Source of the DNA: Streptomyces rubiginosohelvolus
GTDB taxonomy: Bacteria > Actinomycetota > Actinomycetes > Streptomycetales > Streptomycetaceae
Assembly (NCBI RefSeq): GCF_014649875.1
Contig: NZ_BMTW01000009.1
Coordinates: forward strand, 1-64,000
Direction of reading: 5' to 3'
DNA length: 64,000 nt
Shown here: positions 16,817 to 24,738 of the stretch, one piece after another
Numbering within the stretch: the stretch's first letter is position 1
How the letters are laid out: each line of letters starts with the position of its first letter
Program-made: the position numbers and the translations under genes
Notes under the pieces: generated by a model
What the model was told of the DNA's origin: nothing
Databases searched by the model: none
The model's input: the letters and a program-made list of their open reading frames with translations, nothing else

Positions 16817-18883
16817 TCAGCCGGTGACCGTGGCGGGGTCGCTGACCCCGGTGGCCCCCGTCTCGACATGACCGGCGAAGCGGCGCAGGAAGACGGGGTC
16901 GCCCTCGGCCGTGACGGACACGTCGTACCAGCGCTTGCCGGCTCGCAGGTCGATCGTGCGCGACACCGTGGCGCCGGGCCGGACGGTGACCGTCTGCTCC
17001 GTTCCCCCGTAGGCGGCGGCGCCGGCCAGCGTGAGCCGGACCTCGGTGTCGCCGGGGTTGGTGAGGGTCAGGTCGAGGTTGCCGCTCCCGTCGTTGTGCC
17101 GGGCGGTGACCTCGGGGCCGGCGGTCGAACCCGGGCTCCTGAACGTACGGAGGAAACCGTTCGGGCCGTGGACGGTGAGGTCGTGGGTGCCGCCGGAGTA
17201 CGCGGAGTTCCAGGCGTCCGCGATGGTCCTGCCCGCCTCGGCGGTGTACGTCCACGGAGCGTCGGTGCGGTTGCCGGAGGTGACGTAGAACTGCGCGCCG
17301 GCCGCCGTCCCCGGGCTGAAGGTGAGCGCGATCTTTCCGGTGCCCGTGTCGACGGCCCCGTCGACGTACGGGGCGTACGGAAGCGGCCGGGTGGGGCGGC
17401 TGCCCTGCTCCTGCTTCGGCATCGAGCCGACGGCGGGCGGGGTGGGCCGGTAGTCCGGGTGCCGTTCGCGGTCCGGCGGCTCATAGGCGTCGGTGTCCGG
17501 CAGGTCGCCGGGGGCGGGCTCCCTGGACGCGAAGTCGAAGGCGGAGGTCAGATCGCCGCAGACGGCGCGCCGCCACGGTGAGATGTTCGGCTCGCGCACC
17601 CCGAAGCGCTGCTCCATGAAGCGGAGCACCGAGGTGTGGTCGAAGGTCTCGGAGCAGACGTAACCGCCGGTGCTCCAGGGCGAGACGACCAGCATCGGGA
17701 CGCGCGGCCCGAGCCCGTAGACGCCGGGGCCGTACGAGGAGCCGCCCGCGTACACCTCGGTGGAGGTGTCGGCCGTGGACAGGCCCTGGTTCGCGGAGGT
17801 CGGCGGGTAGGGCGGTACGACGTGGTCGAAGAAGCCGTCGTTCTCGTCGTAGGTGATGAACAGGGCGGTACGGCTCCACACCTCGGGGTCGGACGTCAGC
17901 GCGTCCAGGAGGCGGGCGATGTACCAGGCGCCGTAGTTCGAAGGGAAGTTGGAGTGCTCGGTGAAGGCCTCCGGGGCGGCGACCCAGGAGATCTGGGGCA
18001 GTTTCCCGTTCTTGACGTCGGCGGCGATCCCGTCGAAGTAGTCGTCTCCGGCGGCCACGTTCGTCCCCGTACGCGCCTTGTCGTACAGCGGGTTGCCGGG
18101 CTGGGCGTTGCGGTACTCGTTGAAGTACAGCAGCGAGTTGTCGCCGTAGTTGCCCCGGTAGGCGTCGTCGATCCAGCCCCAGCCGCCGGGGCCGTCCAGT
18201 CCGTCGCCGATGTCCTGGTAGATCTTCCAGGAGATCCCGGCCTCCTCCAGCCGCTCGGGGTACGTGGTCCAGCCGTACCCCTTCTCCTCGTTGCCGAGGA
18301 CGGGCCCGCCGCCCGTGCCGTCGTTGCCGGTGTGACCGGACCAGAGGTAGTAGCGGTTGGGGTCGGTGGCCCCGATGAACGAGCAGTGGTAGGCGTCGCA
18401 GACGGTGAAGCGGTCGGCGAGCGCGTAGTGGAAGGGGATGTCGTCCCGGGTCAGATACGCCATCGTCGTCGGCGTCTTGGCCGGGATCCAACGGTCGTAC
18501 CGCCCGTCGTTGTACGCCTGGTGGCCGCCCGCCCAGTCGTGGTTGAGGCCCTGGAGGAACTGCATCCCCAGGTCGTCCGCGGTCGGGTGGAACGGCAGGG
18601 TGTCCTTGCCCGCCGCATCGGCCTGGTGCCAGACGGACTTCCCGCTCGGCAGCGTCACGGGCCGCGGGTCGCCGAACCCCCGGACGCCTTTCAGCGCGCC
18701 GAAGTAGTGGTCGAAGGAACGGTTCTCCTGCATCAGGACGACGATGTGCTCGACATCCTTGATCGTCCCGGAGGCACGGTGGGCGGGGATGGCGGCCGCC
18801 CGGTCGATGCTGCCCGACAGGGCGGCGAAGCCCGCCGTCGCACCGGCTATCTGGAAGAAGCGGCGCCGATTCATATCTGCCAT
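16817..18883 (-). CDS. plcN: Tat-exported non-haemolytic phospholipase C
   Basis: 688 residues. The start carries a twin-arginine signal (MNRRRFFQ then a hydrophobic stretch ending in Ala-rich sequence). The phosphoesterase domain (about 35-460) has the family motifs VLMQENRSFDHYFG, TDPNRYYLWSGH and YDENDGFFDHVVPP, the last with metal and catalytic His/Asp residues. Two C-terminal DUF756-type beta domains finish the protein, as in bacterial phospholipase C of the AcpA/PlcN family. It would cleave phosphatidylcholine-like lipids outside the cell. The start at 18883 is supported by AAGAGG upstream; the ATG at 18874 is an alternative. Confidence 0.93.
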   Translation of the reverse strand: MADMNRRRFFQIAGATAGFAALSGSIDRAAAIPAHRASGTIKDVEHIVVLMQENRSFDHYFGALKGVRGFGDPRPVTLPSGKSVWHQADAAGKDTLPFHPTADDLGMQFLQGLNHDWAGGHQAYNDGRYDRWIPAKTPTTMAYLTRDDIPFHYALADRFTVCDAYHCSFIGATDPNRYYLWSGHTGNDGTGGGPVLGNEEKGYGWTTYPERLEEAGISWKIYQDIGDGLDGPGGWGWIDDAYRGNYGDNSLLYFNEYRNAQPGNPLYDKARTGTNVAAGDDYFDGIAADVKNGKLPQISWVAAPEAFTEHSNFPSNYGAWYIARLLDALTSDPEVWSRTALFITYDENDGFFDHVVPPYPPTSANQGLSTADTSTEVYAGGSSYGPGVYGLGPRVPMLVVSPWSTGGYVCSETFDHTSVLRFMEQRFGVREPNISPWRRAVCGDLTSAFDFASREPAPGDLPDTDAYEPPDRERHPDYRPTPPAVGSMPKQEQGSRPTRPLPYAPYVDGAVDTGTGKIALTFSPGTAAGAQFYVTSGNRTDAPWTYTAEAGRTIADAWNSAYSGGTHDLTVHGPNGFLRTFRSPGSTAGPEVTARHNDGSGNLDLTLTNPGDTEVRLTLAGAAAYGGTEQTVTVRPGATVSRTIDLRAGKRWYDVSVTAEGDPVFLRRFAGHVETGATGVSDPATVTG

Positions 18884-18908
18884 GAGTGAGGGGCCTCTTG
18901 GAGTGTGG

Positions 18909-18933
18909 GGAACAGAAGCGAACAGGATGTTCC
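18909..18933. promoter_or_regulatory. GAAC/GTTC-rich region upstream of phospholipase C
   Basis: An inverted repeat GGAACA (18909-18914) and TGTTCC (18928-18933), with further GAAC words at 18920, 18943 and 18948. Phospholipase C genes are often phosphate regulated, but the 11-bp period of a PHO box is not seen. Offered only as a candidate regulatory cluster. Confidence 0.3.
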
Positions 18934-19013
18934 AAGAGAATCGAACAGAACGGAAGAGCCCGTGACGCATCGGTTAACGCCGGTGGTACGCCCAGCACGT
19001 GTGCGACGCCGCC

Positions 19014-19520
19014 TCACGACAACGCACGTGTGAGCCAGGCCACTTCGCCGTTCTCCTCCGTGGATACGCGATCCCGCTGGAATCCGAGCTTCTCCAATAC
19101 CCGGAGCGACGGGGTGTTCCACGTGCCGACGGTCGACCAGAGCCGCGTACGCCCGGTCGCCGCAGCGGCTTCGAGTACGGCACCGGCCGCCTCGGTGGCG
19201 TAACCGCGCCCGTGCGCATGCCGGAACAGCTCGTACGCGATCTCGGGCTCCTCCAGGGTGGTGCGGCCGATGATCAGTCCGCAGTAGCCGATGAAGTCGC
19301 CCTCCTCCCGGCGCTGGACGGGCAGCAGGGCGATCCCGGTGGTCTCCGTCGTGGCGAGGAACTCCGCGATGGACGTCCGGATGCGCTCCACCGGGGGTTT
19401 CCCGTTGCCGCGTTCGGCGAGGAGGTCACAGAATGCGGCGGCGTCGGACTCGGCCCACGGCCGGAGTATCAGGCGCTCGGTCTCCAGGTGGAACGGCATG
19501 GTCGCGTACGTGGTGGACAT
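19014..19520 (-). CDS. GNAT family N-acetyltransferase (RimJ/RimL-like)
   Basis: 168 residues. The opening LETERLILRPWAESDA is the RimJ/RimL-type GNAT start. The acetyl-CoA loop region has RHAHGRGYATEA, and a C-terminal NTPSLRVLEKLGFQ motif follows. The likely reaction is acetylation of a small amine or protein N-terminus; the substrate is unknown. I chose the ATG at 19520 because the longer frame adds nine unrelated residues. Its 5' end faces the hydrolase gene 33 bp away on the same strand. Confidence 0.88.
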   Translation of the reverse strand: MSTTYATMPFHLETERLILRPWAESDAAAFCDLLAERGNGKPPVERIRTSIAEFLATTETTGIALLPVQRREEGDFIGYCGLIIGRTTLEEPEIAYELFRHAHGRGYATEAAGAVLEAAAATGRTRLWSTVGTWNTPSLRVLEKLGFQRDRVSTEENGEVAWLTRALS

Positions 19521-19553
19521 GGGCCCCACTCTGCCCCAAGGGCTCATCGCGCC

Positions 19554-20279
19554 CTACGAGCGGTGCCCCGGTACGAGCAGTTCCCGCAGGAGACCCGCGA
19601 GGAGATCGGGCTGCCCGACGAACGGGGAGTGGCCGGTCCCCCACTCGCGCACCTCGGTGCAGCGGGAGGCCATCGTCCGTTGCAGAGCGGGGTCGATGGC
19701 CCGGTCCTGCCCGCAGACGACGTAGGTGGAGGGGGTGTCCTTCCAGCTGTGGTGGTGCGGAACTCCTCGGCCGCAACCGGGGGCTTGGGGGCGGAGCAGG
19801 CCGGCCGCCCGGGCGGCGAGGGGTTCTGGGCAGCCGTTGTAGAGGACGTCGGCCGCCCGGTCGGGACGCAGACTGGTCGACCCGTCGGGCTCGGGCCTGA
19901 TCGCGTCCCGGAGTTCCGCGGACGCCCCGCCCAGGGCGGCCGCGCTCTCCCCGGTGTCCAGGACGAAGGCCGCCAGATAGACCAGATGGCGCGCCCCGCG
20001 CACTCCGGTGATCACGGATCCGCCGTAGGAGTGCCCGAGCAGCAGCGGGGGTTCCTCCAGTGAGTCGACGACGGACTGGACCGCCTCCGTGTCGGCCGCC
20101 AGCGAGCCTCGGTGGAGTTCGGGGGCGACGGCGTCGACCCCCGAGGTCCGCACGCGTCGCGCCACCGCGTCGAAGTGCTCGGGGCGGTGGTAGAGGCCGT
20201 GGACGAGCACGACGGTCGGCAGTTGGCCCGCCTCCTCGGGGTCGGATTCCGGCTGGTGATCATAGGCGTCGGTCGCCAC
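19554..20279 (-). CDS. Alpha/beta hydrolase
   Basis: 241 residues from GTG. The oxyanion region is VVLVHGLYHRPEHF and the nucleophile elbow GHSYGGS puts Ser at about residue 84. The catalytic His lies in the GTGHSPF segment near the C-terminus, as in the RutD/salicylate-esterase-like group. There is no signal peptide, so it is cytoplasmic. It is followed by the GNAT gene at 33 bp, possibly co-transcribed. The substrate is unknown. Confidence 0.88.
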   Translation of the reverse strand: MATDAYDHQPESDPEEAGQLPTVVLVHGLYHRPEHFDAVARRVRTSGVDAVAPELHRGSLAADTEAVQSVVDSLEEPPLLLGHSYGGSVITGVRGARHLVYLAAFVLDTGESAAALGGASAELRDAIRPEPDGSTSLRPDRAADVLYNGCPEPLAARAAGLLRPQAPGCGRGVPHHHSWKDTPSTYVVCGQDRAIDPALQRTMASRCTEVREWGTGHSPFVGQPDLLAGLLRELLVPGHRS

Positions 20280-20440
20280 AAGGCCCGCGATCGCCTGCCC
20301 CGGCGGACCGCCGAGGTGTCCTCAGGTGCACCTGCCCGGTGGAGGCCGCCCCAGCCGGAATCCGGGGGTCCGCGCCACTGACCTCGAGAGCGGCCCCCGG
20401 CAGGATCTTCAGTGCCCGAACCGGATACCAAGGAGTGCTG

Positions 20441-21622
20441 ATGACACCGAAGACGACGACGTCGAAGCTGCGCAAGTGCCTGTTGGTCATAGCGGCGGCA
20501 GGCCTGGTGGGATCCGCCACCACCGTTGCCGCCGTGGCGAATCCTCCCGAGGAGACGCCAGGGCGGGGCAGCAAGGACAGGGCTCTTCAGAAGAGCCTCG
20601 ACGCCTTGGTGAGCGAGGACAAGTTCCCCGCCGCCTTCGCGTGGGTCCGCAAGGACGGCCGTACCTCCTCGCTCGTCTCCGGGTCCGCGCGGATCGGCGA
20701 ACAGGCTCCGGTCCCGCACGACGGATACGTACGGGCAGGCAGCAACACCAAGACGTTCACCGCGGTCGTGGTCCTGCAACTCGTGGCCGAGGGCAAGGTC
20801 GCGCTGGACGAGCCCATCGAGACGTACCTGCCCGGAGTGGTGCGGGGCGAGGGCATCGACGGCAGGAAGATCACCGTGCGGCAGCTGCTGCAGCACACCA
20901 GCGGCCTTCCCAACTACACCGAACACATCGGCCTGGAGGACTTCGCGAGGATCCAGCACAAGTTCTTCCATCCGCACGATCTGCTCACCGCGGCTCTGGC
21001 CCACCCGGCGGAATTCGCCCCGGGCGCCAAGTGGAAGTACAGCAACACCAACTACCTGCTCGCGGGCATGCTGATCGAGAAGGTCACCGAACGGCCGGTG
21101 CAGGAGCAGATCACCGAGCGCGTGATCCGGAAGGCGGGACTGCGCCACACCTCCTGGCCGCAGCCCGGGGACATGACCGTCCCCAAGCCCCACGCTCGCG
21201 GCTACGCCCTCAGCAGCCTGGAGAACGGCAAGGTCGTCGACGCCACGCGGATGGACCCCTCCTGGGGCGGAGCCGCCGGCCAGATGATCTCCACGCCGAG
21301 CGACCTCGCCAAGTTCGCCCGCCTCCTCCTCGACGGGAAGCTCCTCGCGCCCGGGCAACTGGCCGAGATGCGCAAGACGGTCGACGCGCCGATCCTGCCC
21401 GGCTGGCGCTACGGTCTCGGCCTCTTCCGCATCCCGCTGAGCTGCGGCGGCGCCTACTGGGGGCACGGCGGCGACATCGAGGGCTACGAGACCCGGGGCG
21501 GCGCCACCGACGACGGCCGCTCCGTCGGCCTGGCGGTGACCGCGCTCCCCGGAACCTTCAGCGATGCCGAGAAGAGCGCGAAGGCGGTCATGTCCGCGAC
21601 GGACACCGCGTTCTGCAACTGA
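20441..21622 (+). CDS. Secreted serine hydrolase, class C beta-lactamase/D-Ala-D-Ala carboxypeptidase family
   Basis: 393 residues with a Sec signal peptide (about 1-33). The catalytic SNTK tetrad is at 101-104 (SxxK). A YSN motif lies in KWKYSNTNYLLAGM and the third motif is HGG in YWGHGGDIEGY. This is the Streptomyces R61-like DD-peptidase/esterase architecture (beta-lactamase family PF00144). The start is supported by AAGGAGTG before the ATG at 20441. It may act on peptidoglycan peptides; beta-lactam hydrolysis is possible but not shown. Confidence 0.9.
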   Translation: MTPKTTTSKLRKCLLVIAAAGLVGSATTVAAVANPPEETPGRGSKDRALQKSLDALVSEDKFPAAFAWVRKDGRTSSLVSGSARIGEQAPVPHDGYVRAGSNTKTFTAVVVLQLVAEGKVALDEPIETYLPGVVRGEGIDGRKITVRQLLQHTSGLPNYTEHIGLEDFARIQHKFFHPHDLLTAALAHPAEFAPGAKWKYSNTNYLLAGMLIEKVTERPVQEQITERVIRKAGLRHTSWPQPGDMTVPKPHARGYALSSLENGKVVDATRMDPSWGGAAGQMISTPSDLAKFARLLLDGKLLAPGQLAEMRKTVDAPILPGWRYGLGLFRIPLSCGGAYWGHGGDIEGYETRGGATDDGRSVGLAVTALPGTFSDAEKSAKAVMSATDTAFCN

Positions 21623-22053
21623 GGCCCCTGTCCCGGGCGGAGGGCACCGGGTGATCGCCGTTGTGCAACAGCCTTCAGGGCATGTCCTGAGCGCCCGTCC
21701 GATCCGGCCCGGTCGCGGCGGGCGCGCACAGCGCGGGTGAGGCGTGCGATGCCGTGGCCGAGCAGCCAGGGCAGCACCGTCAGACCCCCGACGTACGCCA
21801 GAACGTAGTGGACGACGTCACGTGTGTGGCCGGGCCGGCCCCAGCTGTCCGTGGGCAGGGTCACCAGGATCGCGGAGACCACGACGGGCAGGAGCGGCAG
21901 GAGCACCGACCACAGCCGCGGCCATCGACCGGGCCGCAGCGCACACCACACTCCCATGCCTGCCATGACGAGCGGCCCGAGAGGGATCCACAGGAACACC
22001 GGGACGACCAGCAGCACCCACAACTCGTCCCCGTAACCGAACATCATCGGCAC
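21484..22053 (-). CDS. Putative small membrane protein overlapping the hydrolase 3' end
   Basis: 189 residues. Residues 1-105 hold four plausible hydrophobic helices (about 10-38, 48-62, 82-104) with arginine-rich cytoplasmic loops, which looks like a genuine membrane protein. The last 80 residues have no hydrophobicity or domain, and the final 45 lie antisense to the serine hydrolase. The gene may have lost its original stop and read into its convergent neighbour. ATGs at 22047 and 22044 are alternatives. Its 5' end abuts the tRNA-Pro terminator. Confidence 0.45.
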   Translation of the reverse strand: MPMMFGYGDELWVLLVVPVFLWIPLGPLVMAGMGVWCALRPGRWPRLWSVLLPLLPVVVSAILVTLPTDSWGRPGHTRDVVHYVLAYVGGLTVLPWLLGHGIARLTRAVRARRDRAGSDGRSGHALKAVAQRRSPGALRPGQGPQLQNAVSVADMTAFALFSASLKVPGSAVTARPTERPSSVAPPRVS

Positions 22054-22091
22054 CCGCCCCCTGGTCCCCCGCCCAACCGGTCCCCAAAAAC

Positions 22092-22135
22092 GATCAAGGG
22101 CCGGTTTCGGATTGCTCCGAAACCGGCCCTTGATT
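22092..22135 (-). terminator. Intrinsic terminator of tRNA-Pro copy 2
   Basis: A 20-bp stem (22092-22111 with 22116-22135; the outermost pair is G-U) and a TTGC loop, followed on the minus strand by GTTTTTG. Against the hairpin at 3416 two stem pairs have changed from G-C to A-U on both sides, so pairing is preserved. Confidence 0.9.
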
Positions 22136-22150
22136 CACGACTGTCTCCAG

Positions 22151-22224
<74 letters not shown>

Positions 22225-22313
22225 TTGCCCGCCTGACCTGGGGTTTCCCCTGGCCGAACGCGCATGAGAACAATACCGCACTCCGGCAGGTGGTCACCAA
22301 CACCATTCCCCGC

Positions 22314-22344
22314 TTGACCTCAACCATGGTTGATGTTGAACGCT
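22314..22344 (+). promoter_or_regulatory. MerR-type promoter of the transketolase genes
   Basis: TTGACC at 22314-22319, a 19-bp spacer, then AACGCT at 22339-22344. The spacer holds a perfect 14-bp palindrome TCAACCATGGTTGA (22320-22333). An over-long spacer carrying a dyad is the hallmark of MerR/SoxR-family activated promoters. The ATG at 22352 is only 8 bp after the -10, with no Shine-Dalgarno, so the transcript is probably leaderless. The regulator is not adjacent. Confidence 0.65.
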
Positions 22345-22351
22345 CGGGGTC

Positions 22352-23089
22352 ATGACGAACACGACAGCCGCACCGGCCCCCGACCGCCAGGCCGCACCCG
22401 CCCCCCTACCCTCGCCCGACTTCCGGGATCTGCCCCGGCTGATCGCCCTGATGACCGGCGCGGAGAAGCACGCCCCCGCCGCCCACTCCACGCTCGACGC
22501 CCTGTGGGTCCTCTACAACCGGGTGCTCCGGGTCACACCGGCCACGGTCGACGATCCCGGGCGCGACCGCTTCCTGCTGTCCAAGGGGCACGGGCCGATG
22601 GCCTACTACGCCGTCCTCGCCGCGCACGGCTTCTTCGACAAGGCGCTGCTGCCCGGCTTCGGGTCGTACGACTCACCGCTCGGCCACCACCCCGACCGGC
22701 TGCTGGTGCCGGGGGCGGAGATCGGCAGCGGGTCCCTGGGGCACGGGCTGCCGCTCGCCGTCGGGACGGTGCTGGGACTGCGCGCCCAGGGCCTCACCGA
22801 CCCGCGGGTCTGGGTCCTGATCGGCGACGCCGAGCTGGACGAGGGCAGCAACCACGAGGCCATCGCCCACGCGGGCCCTGCCGGGCTCGAACAGCTGCAC
22901 ACCCTCGTGATCGACAACGCGTCCGCCACCCACGGCTGGCCCGGCGGGATCGCCTCCCGCTTCGCGTCGGCCGGATGGGACGCGGTGACCGTGGACGGCC
23001 GCGACCACGAGGCCCTGTACGAGGCGTTCACCACGCCCCACCCGGGCAGGCCGCTGGCCGTCGTCGCCCGCGTCGAACCCAAGAACTGA
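22352..23089 (+). CDS. Transketolase, N-terminal (thiamine pyrophosphate) subunit
   Basis: 245 residues covering only the TPP-binding half of transketolase. Seen are SKGHGPMAYYAVLAAHGF, the HHPDRL/GSGSLGHGLPLAVG segment and a GDAELDEGSNHEA metal/diphosphate motif. The pyrimidine-binding half is the next gene, 34 bp downstream. Split transketolases transfer two-carbon ketol units between sugar phosphates, but many such pairs serve specialised sugar or secondary pathways. Transcription is likely MerR-controlled and leaderless. Confidence 0.9.
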   Translation: MTNTTAAPAPDRQAAPAPLPSPDFRDLPRLIALMTGAEKHAPAAHSTLDALWVLYNRVLRVTPATVDDPGRDRFLLSKGHGPMAYYAVLAAHGFFDKALLPGFGSYDSPLGHHPDRLLVPGAEIGSGSLGHGLPLAVGTVLGLRAQGLTDPRVWVLIGDAELDEGSNHEAIAHAGPAGLEQLHTLVIDNASATHGWPGGIASRFASAGWDAVTVDGRDHEALYEAFTTPHPGRPLAVVARVEPKN

Positions 23090-23123
23090 CCGCAGCGGAC
23101 CGAGAACCCGGGAGGGACTCTTC

Positions 23124-24026
23124 ATGGACACCATGCGTGACCGATTCATCAGCACCGCCTCGCAGCTCCTGGACGAGGAGCCACGGCTGGCCGTCGTGCT
23201 CGCCGACATCAGCGCCGACGGCTTCGCCCCGGCCCGGCGCACCCACCCGGACCGGGTGATCAACGTGGGCATCCGGGAGCAGCTGCTGGTCGGCGCAGGT
23301 GCCGGCATGGCGCTGACGGGCATGCGGCCGATCGTGCACACCTTCGCCAGCTTCCTGGTCGAGCGCCCGTTCGAGCAGGTCAAGCTGGACTTCGGGCATC
23401 AGGACGTCGGCGGCATCCTGGTGAGCGCCGCCGGCTCGTACGACTGGCCGGCCGGGGGCTTCACCCATATGGCGCCCGGCGATGTCGCCCTGCTCGACAC
23501 GCTGGACGGCTGGACGGTGCACGTGCCGGGCCATCCGGACGAGGCCGAGGCCCTGCTGCGGGAGGCGGTCGGCGGCGACGACCGGGTGTACGTACGCCTC
23601 TCGCTCCAGGAGAACCGGGAGGCGAGGCCGGTGAGCGGTGGTTCCGGGTTCTCCGTGGTGCGCGAAGGGCGGCGCGGGACCGTGATCGCCGTCGGACCCA
23701 TGCTCGACAACGTCCTCGCCGCCACCGAAGGGCTGGACGTCACCGTGCTGTACGCGACGACGGTGCGGCCCTTCGACGCGGTGGGGGTCCGCCGGGCCGC
23801 CGGGGCGGCCGCGACCGCGGACGTGGTGGTCGTGGAGCCGTATCTCGCGGGCACCTCCTCCGCCGTCGCGGGCGAAGCGCTCCTGAATCTCCCCCACCGG
23901 GTGCTCGGACTGGGCGTGGGCCGCGCCGAGCTGCGGCGGTACGGGCAGATGGAGGAGCACCTCACGGCCCACGGCCTGGACCCGCGGGGCCTGCGGGAGC
24001 GGATCACCGGATTCCTGCGCCCCTGA
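23124..24026 (+). CDS. Transketolase, C-terminal (pyrimidine-binding) subunit
   Basis: 300 residues. The pyrimidine domain carries NVGIREQLLVGAGAGMAL with the catalytic Glu, then GSYDWPAGGFTHMAPGDVALL. A C-terminal transketolase_C domain follows (about 180-300). A GGGAGG lies upstream of the ATG at 23124. It complements the preceding gene to make a two-chain transketolase, so the two form an operon. Confidence 0.9.
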   Translation: MDTMRDRFISTASQLLDEEPRLAVVLADISADGFAPARRTHPDRVINVGIREQLLVGAGAGMALTGMRPIVHTFASFLVERPFEQVKLDFGHQDVGGILVSAAGSYDWPAGGFTHMAPGDVALLDTLDGWTVHVPGHPDEAEALLREAVGGDDRVYVRLSLQENREARPVSGGSGFSVVREGRRGTVIAVGPMLDNVLAATEGLDVTVLYATTVRPFDAVGVRRAAGAAATADVVVVEPYLAGTSSAVAGEALLNLPHRVLGLGVGRAELRRYGQMEEHLTAHGLDPRGLRERITGFLRP

Positions 24027-24079
24027 CCGGCGCGTGTCCCCGGGGGAACCGTGACGGCCTGCCGCCGGGCTCAGCCGCC

Positions 24080-24469
24080 TCACTCCCCCGGCCCGTCCGG
24101 CCCCGGGGCAGCCAGCTCCGGATGTGCCGCCGCCAGCCGGCGCGGGGCGACCTGCCGCCAGGAGTCGGCGAGGATAGCGGCCAGCTCACCCCTGTCCTCC
24201 AGCGCCGCCAGCCGGACGCGCATCCACGCGTAGTGGTCGTCGTGCCCCTCGCGGACGAAGAACTTCTCCGGCTCGGCGGCGATCAGCTCGGCACGGTCAT
24301 CCCGGGGGCACTTCACGCCCATCGACGACTCGTCGTCACCGAGCGAGGCGAAGATCTTGCCCGCCACCCGGAAGGTGGGCTGCCCCCAGGCGAGCTTCTC
24401 GGTGGTGTCGGGCAGGGAGAGCGCGACCGAGCGGACGTCGGCGGCGGTGATCGTGGCGTCGGCGGTCAT
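24080..24469 (-). CDS. MmcQ/YjbR family DNA-binding protein
   Basis: 129 residues. The start TAADVRSVALSLPDTTEKLAWGQPTFRVAGKIFA and the later HDDHYAWMRVRL match the YjbR/MmcQ double-wing fold. Members are small, and a DNA-binding role has been proposed from structure only. I chose the ATG at 24469, and its C-terminus ends in a Pro/Gly tail. It is convergent with the transketolase operon. Confidence 0.87.
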   Translation of the reverse strand: MTADATITAADVRSVALSLPDTTEKLAWGQPTFRVAGKIFASLGDDESSMGVKCPRDDRAELIAAEPEKFFVREGHDDHYAWMRVRLAALEDRGELAAILADSWRQVAPRRLAAAHPELAAPGPDGPGE

Positions 24470-24639
24470 CCCGGACTCCGTTTCGAGGGCCCGGCGGGTG
24501 CGCCGCCGGGATTCGACCGTAACGCCCGGCACCGACATCCACCCGCGACCGGCCCCGCAACCAGCGCCCCGCGCCGGCAGCCCCTGAGTGCGACCTCGCG
24601 CCCCGCACCTCGCCCGGCGCAGTGGGCCCTGCAGACCCA

Positions 24640-24697
24640 TTGACCGCGTCCGAGAGCTGAACCTACTCTGAACGGCGTACTTCAGAAAGCGCTTTCT
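24640..24697 (+). promoter_or_regulatory. Promoter with LacI-type operator for the ThuA/dehydrogenase gene
   Basis: TTGACC at 24640-24645, an 18-bp spacer and TACTCT at 24664-24669. A perfect 14-bp palindrome AGAAAGCGCTTTCT lies at 24684-24697, just after the expected start point. The same palindrome is at 34222-34235 beside the LacI gene, so that repressor probably acts here by blocking elongation or initiation. Confidence 0.7.
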
Positions 24698-24738
24698 ATA
24701 CACCCCACAGTCGGCTTCTACCGCACAGGGAGCGCCCC

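Noticed and set aside
18901..18960. PHO box upstream of phospholipase C
   Set aside because: GAAC words are spaced 10, 23 and 5 bp, not the 11-bp direct repeat of PhoP sites.
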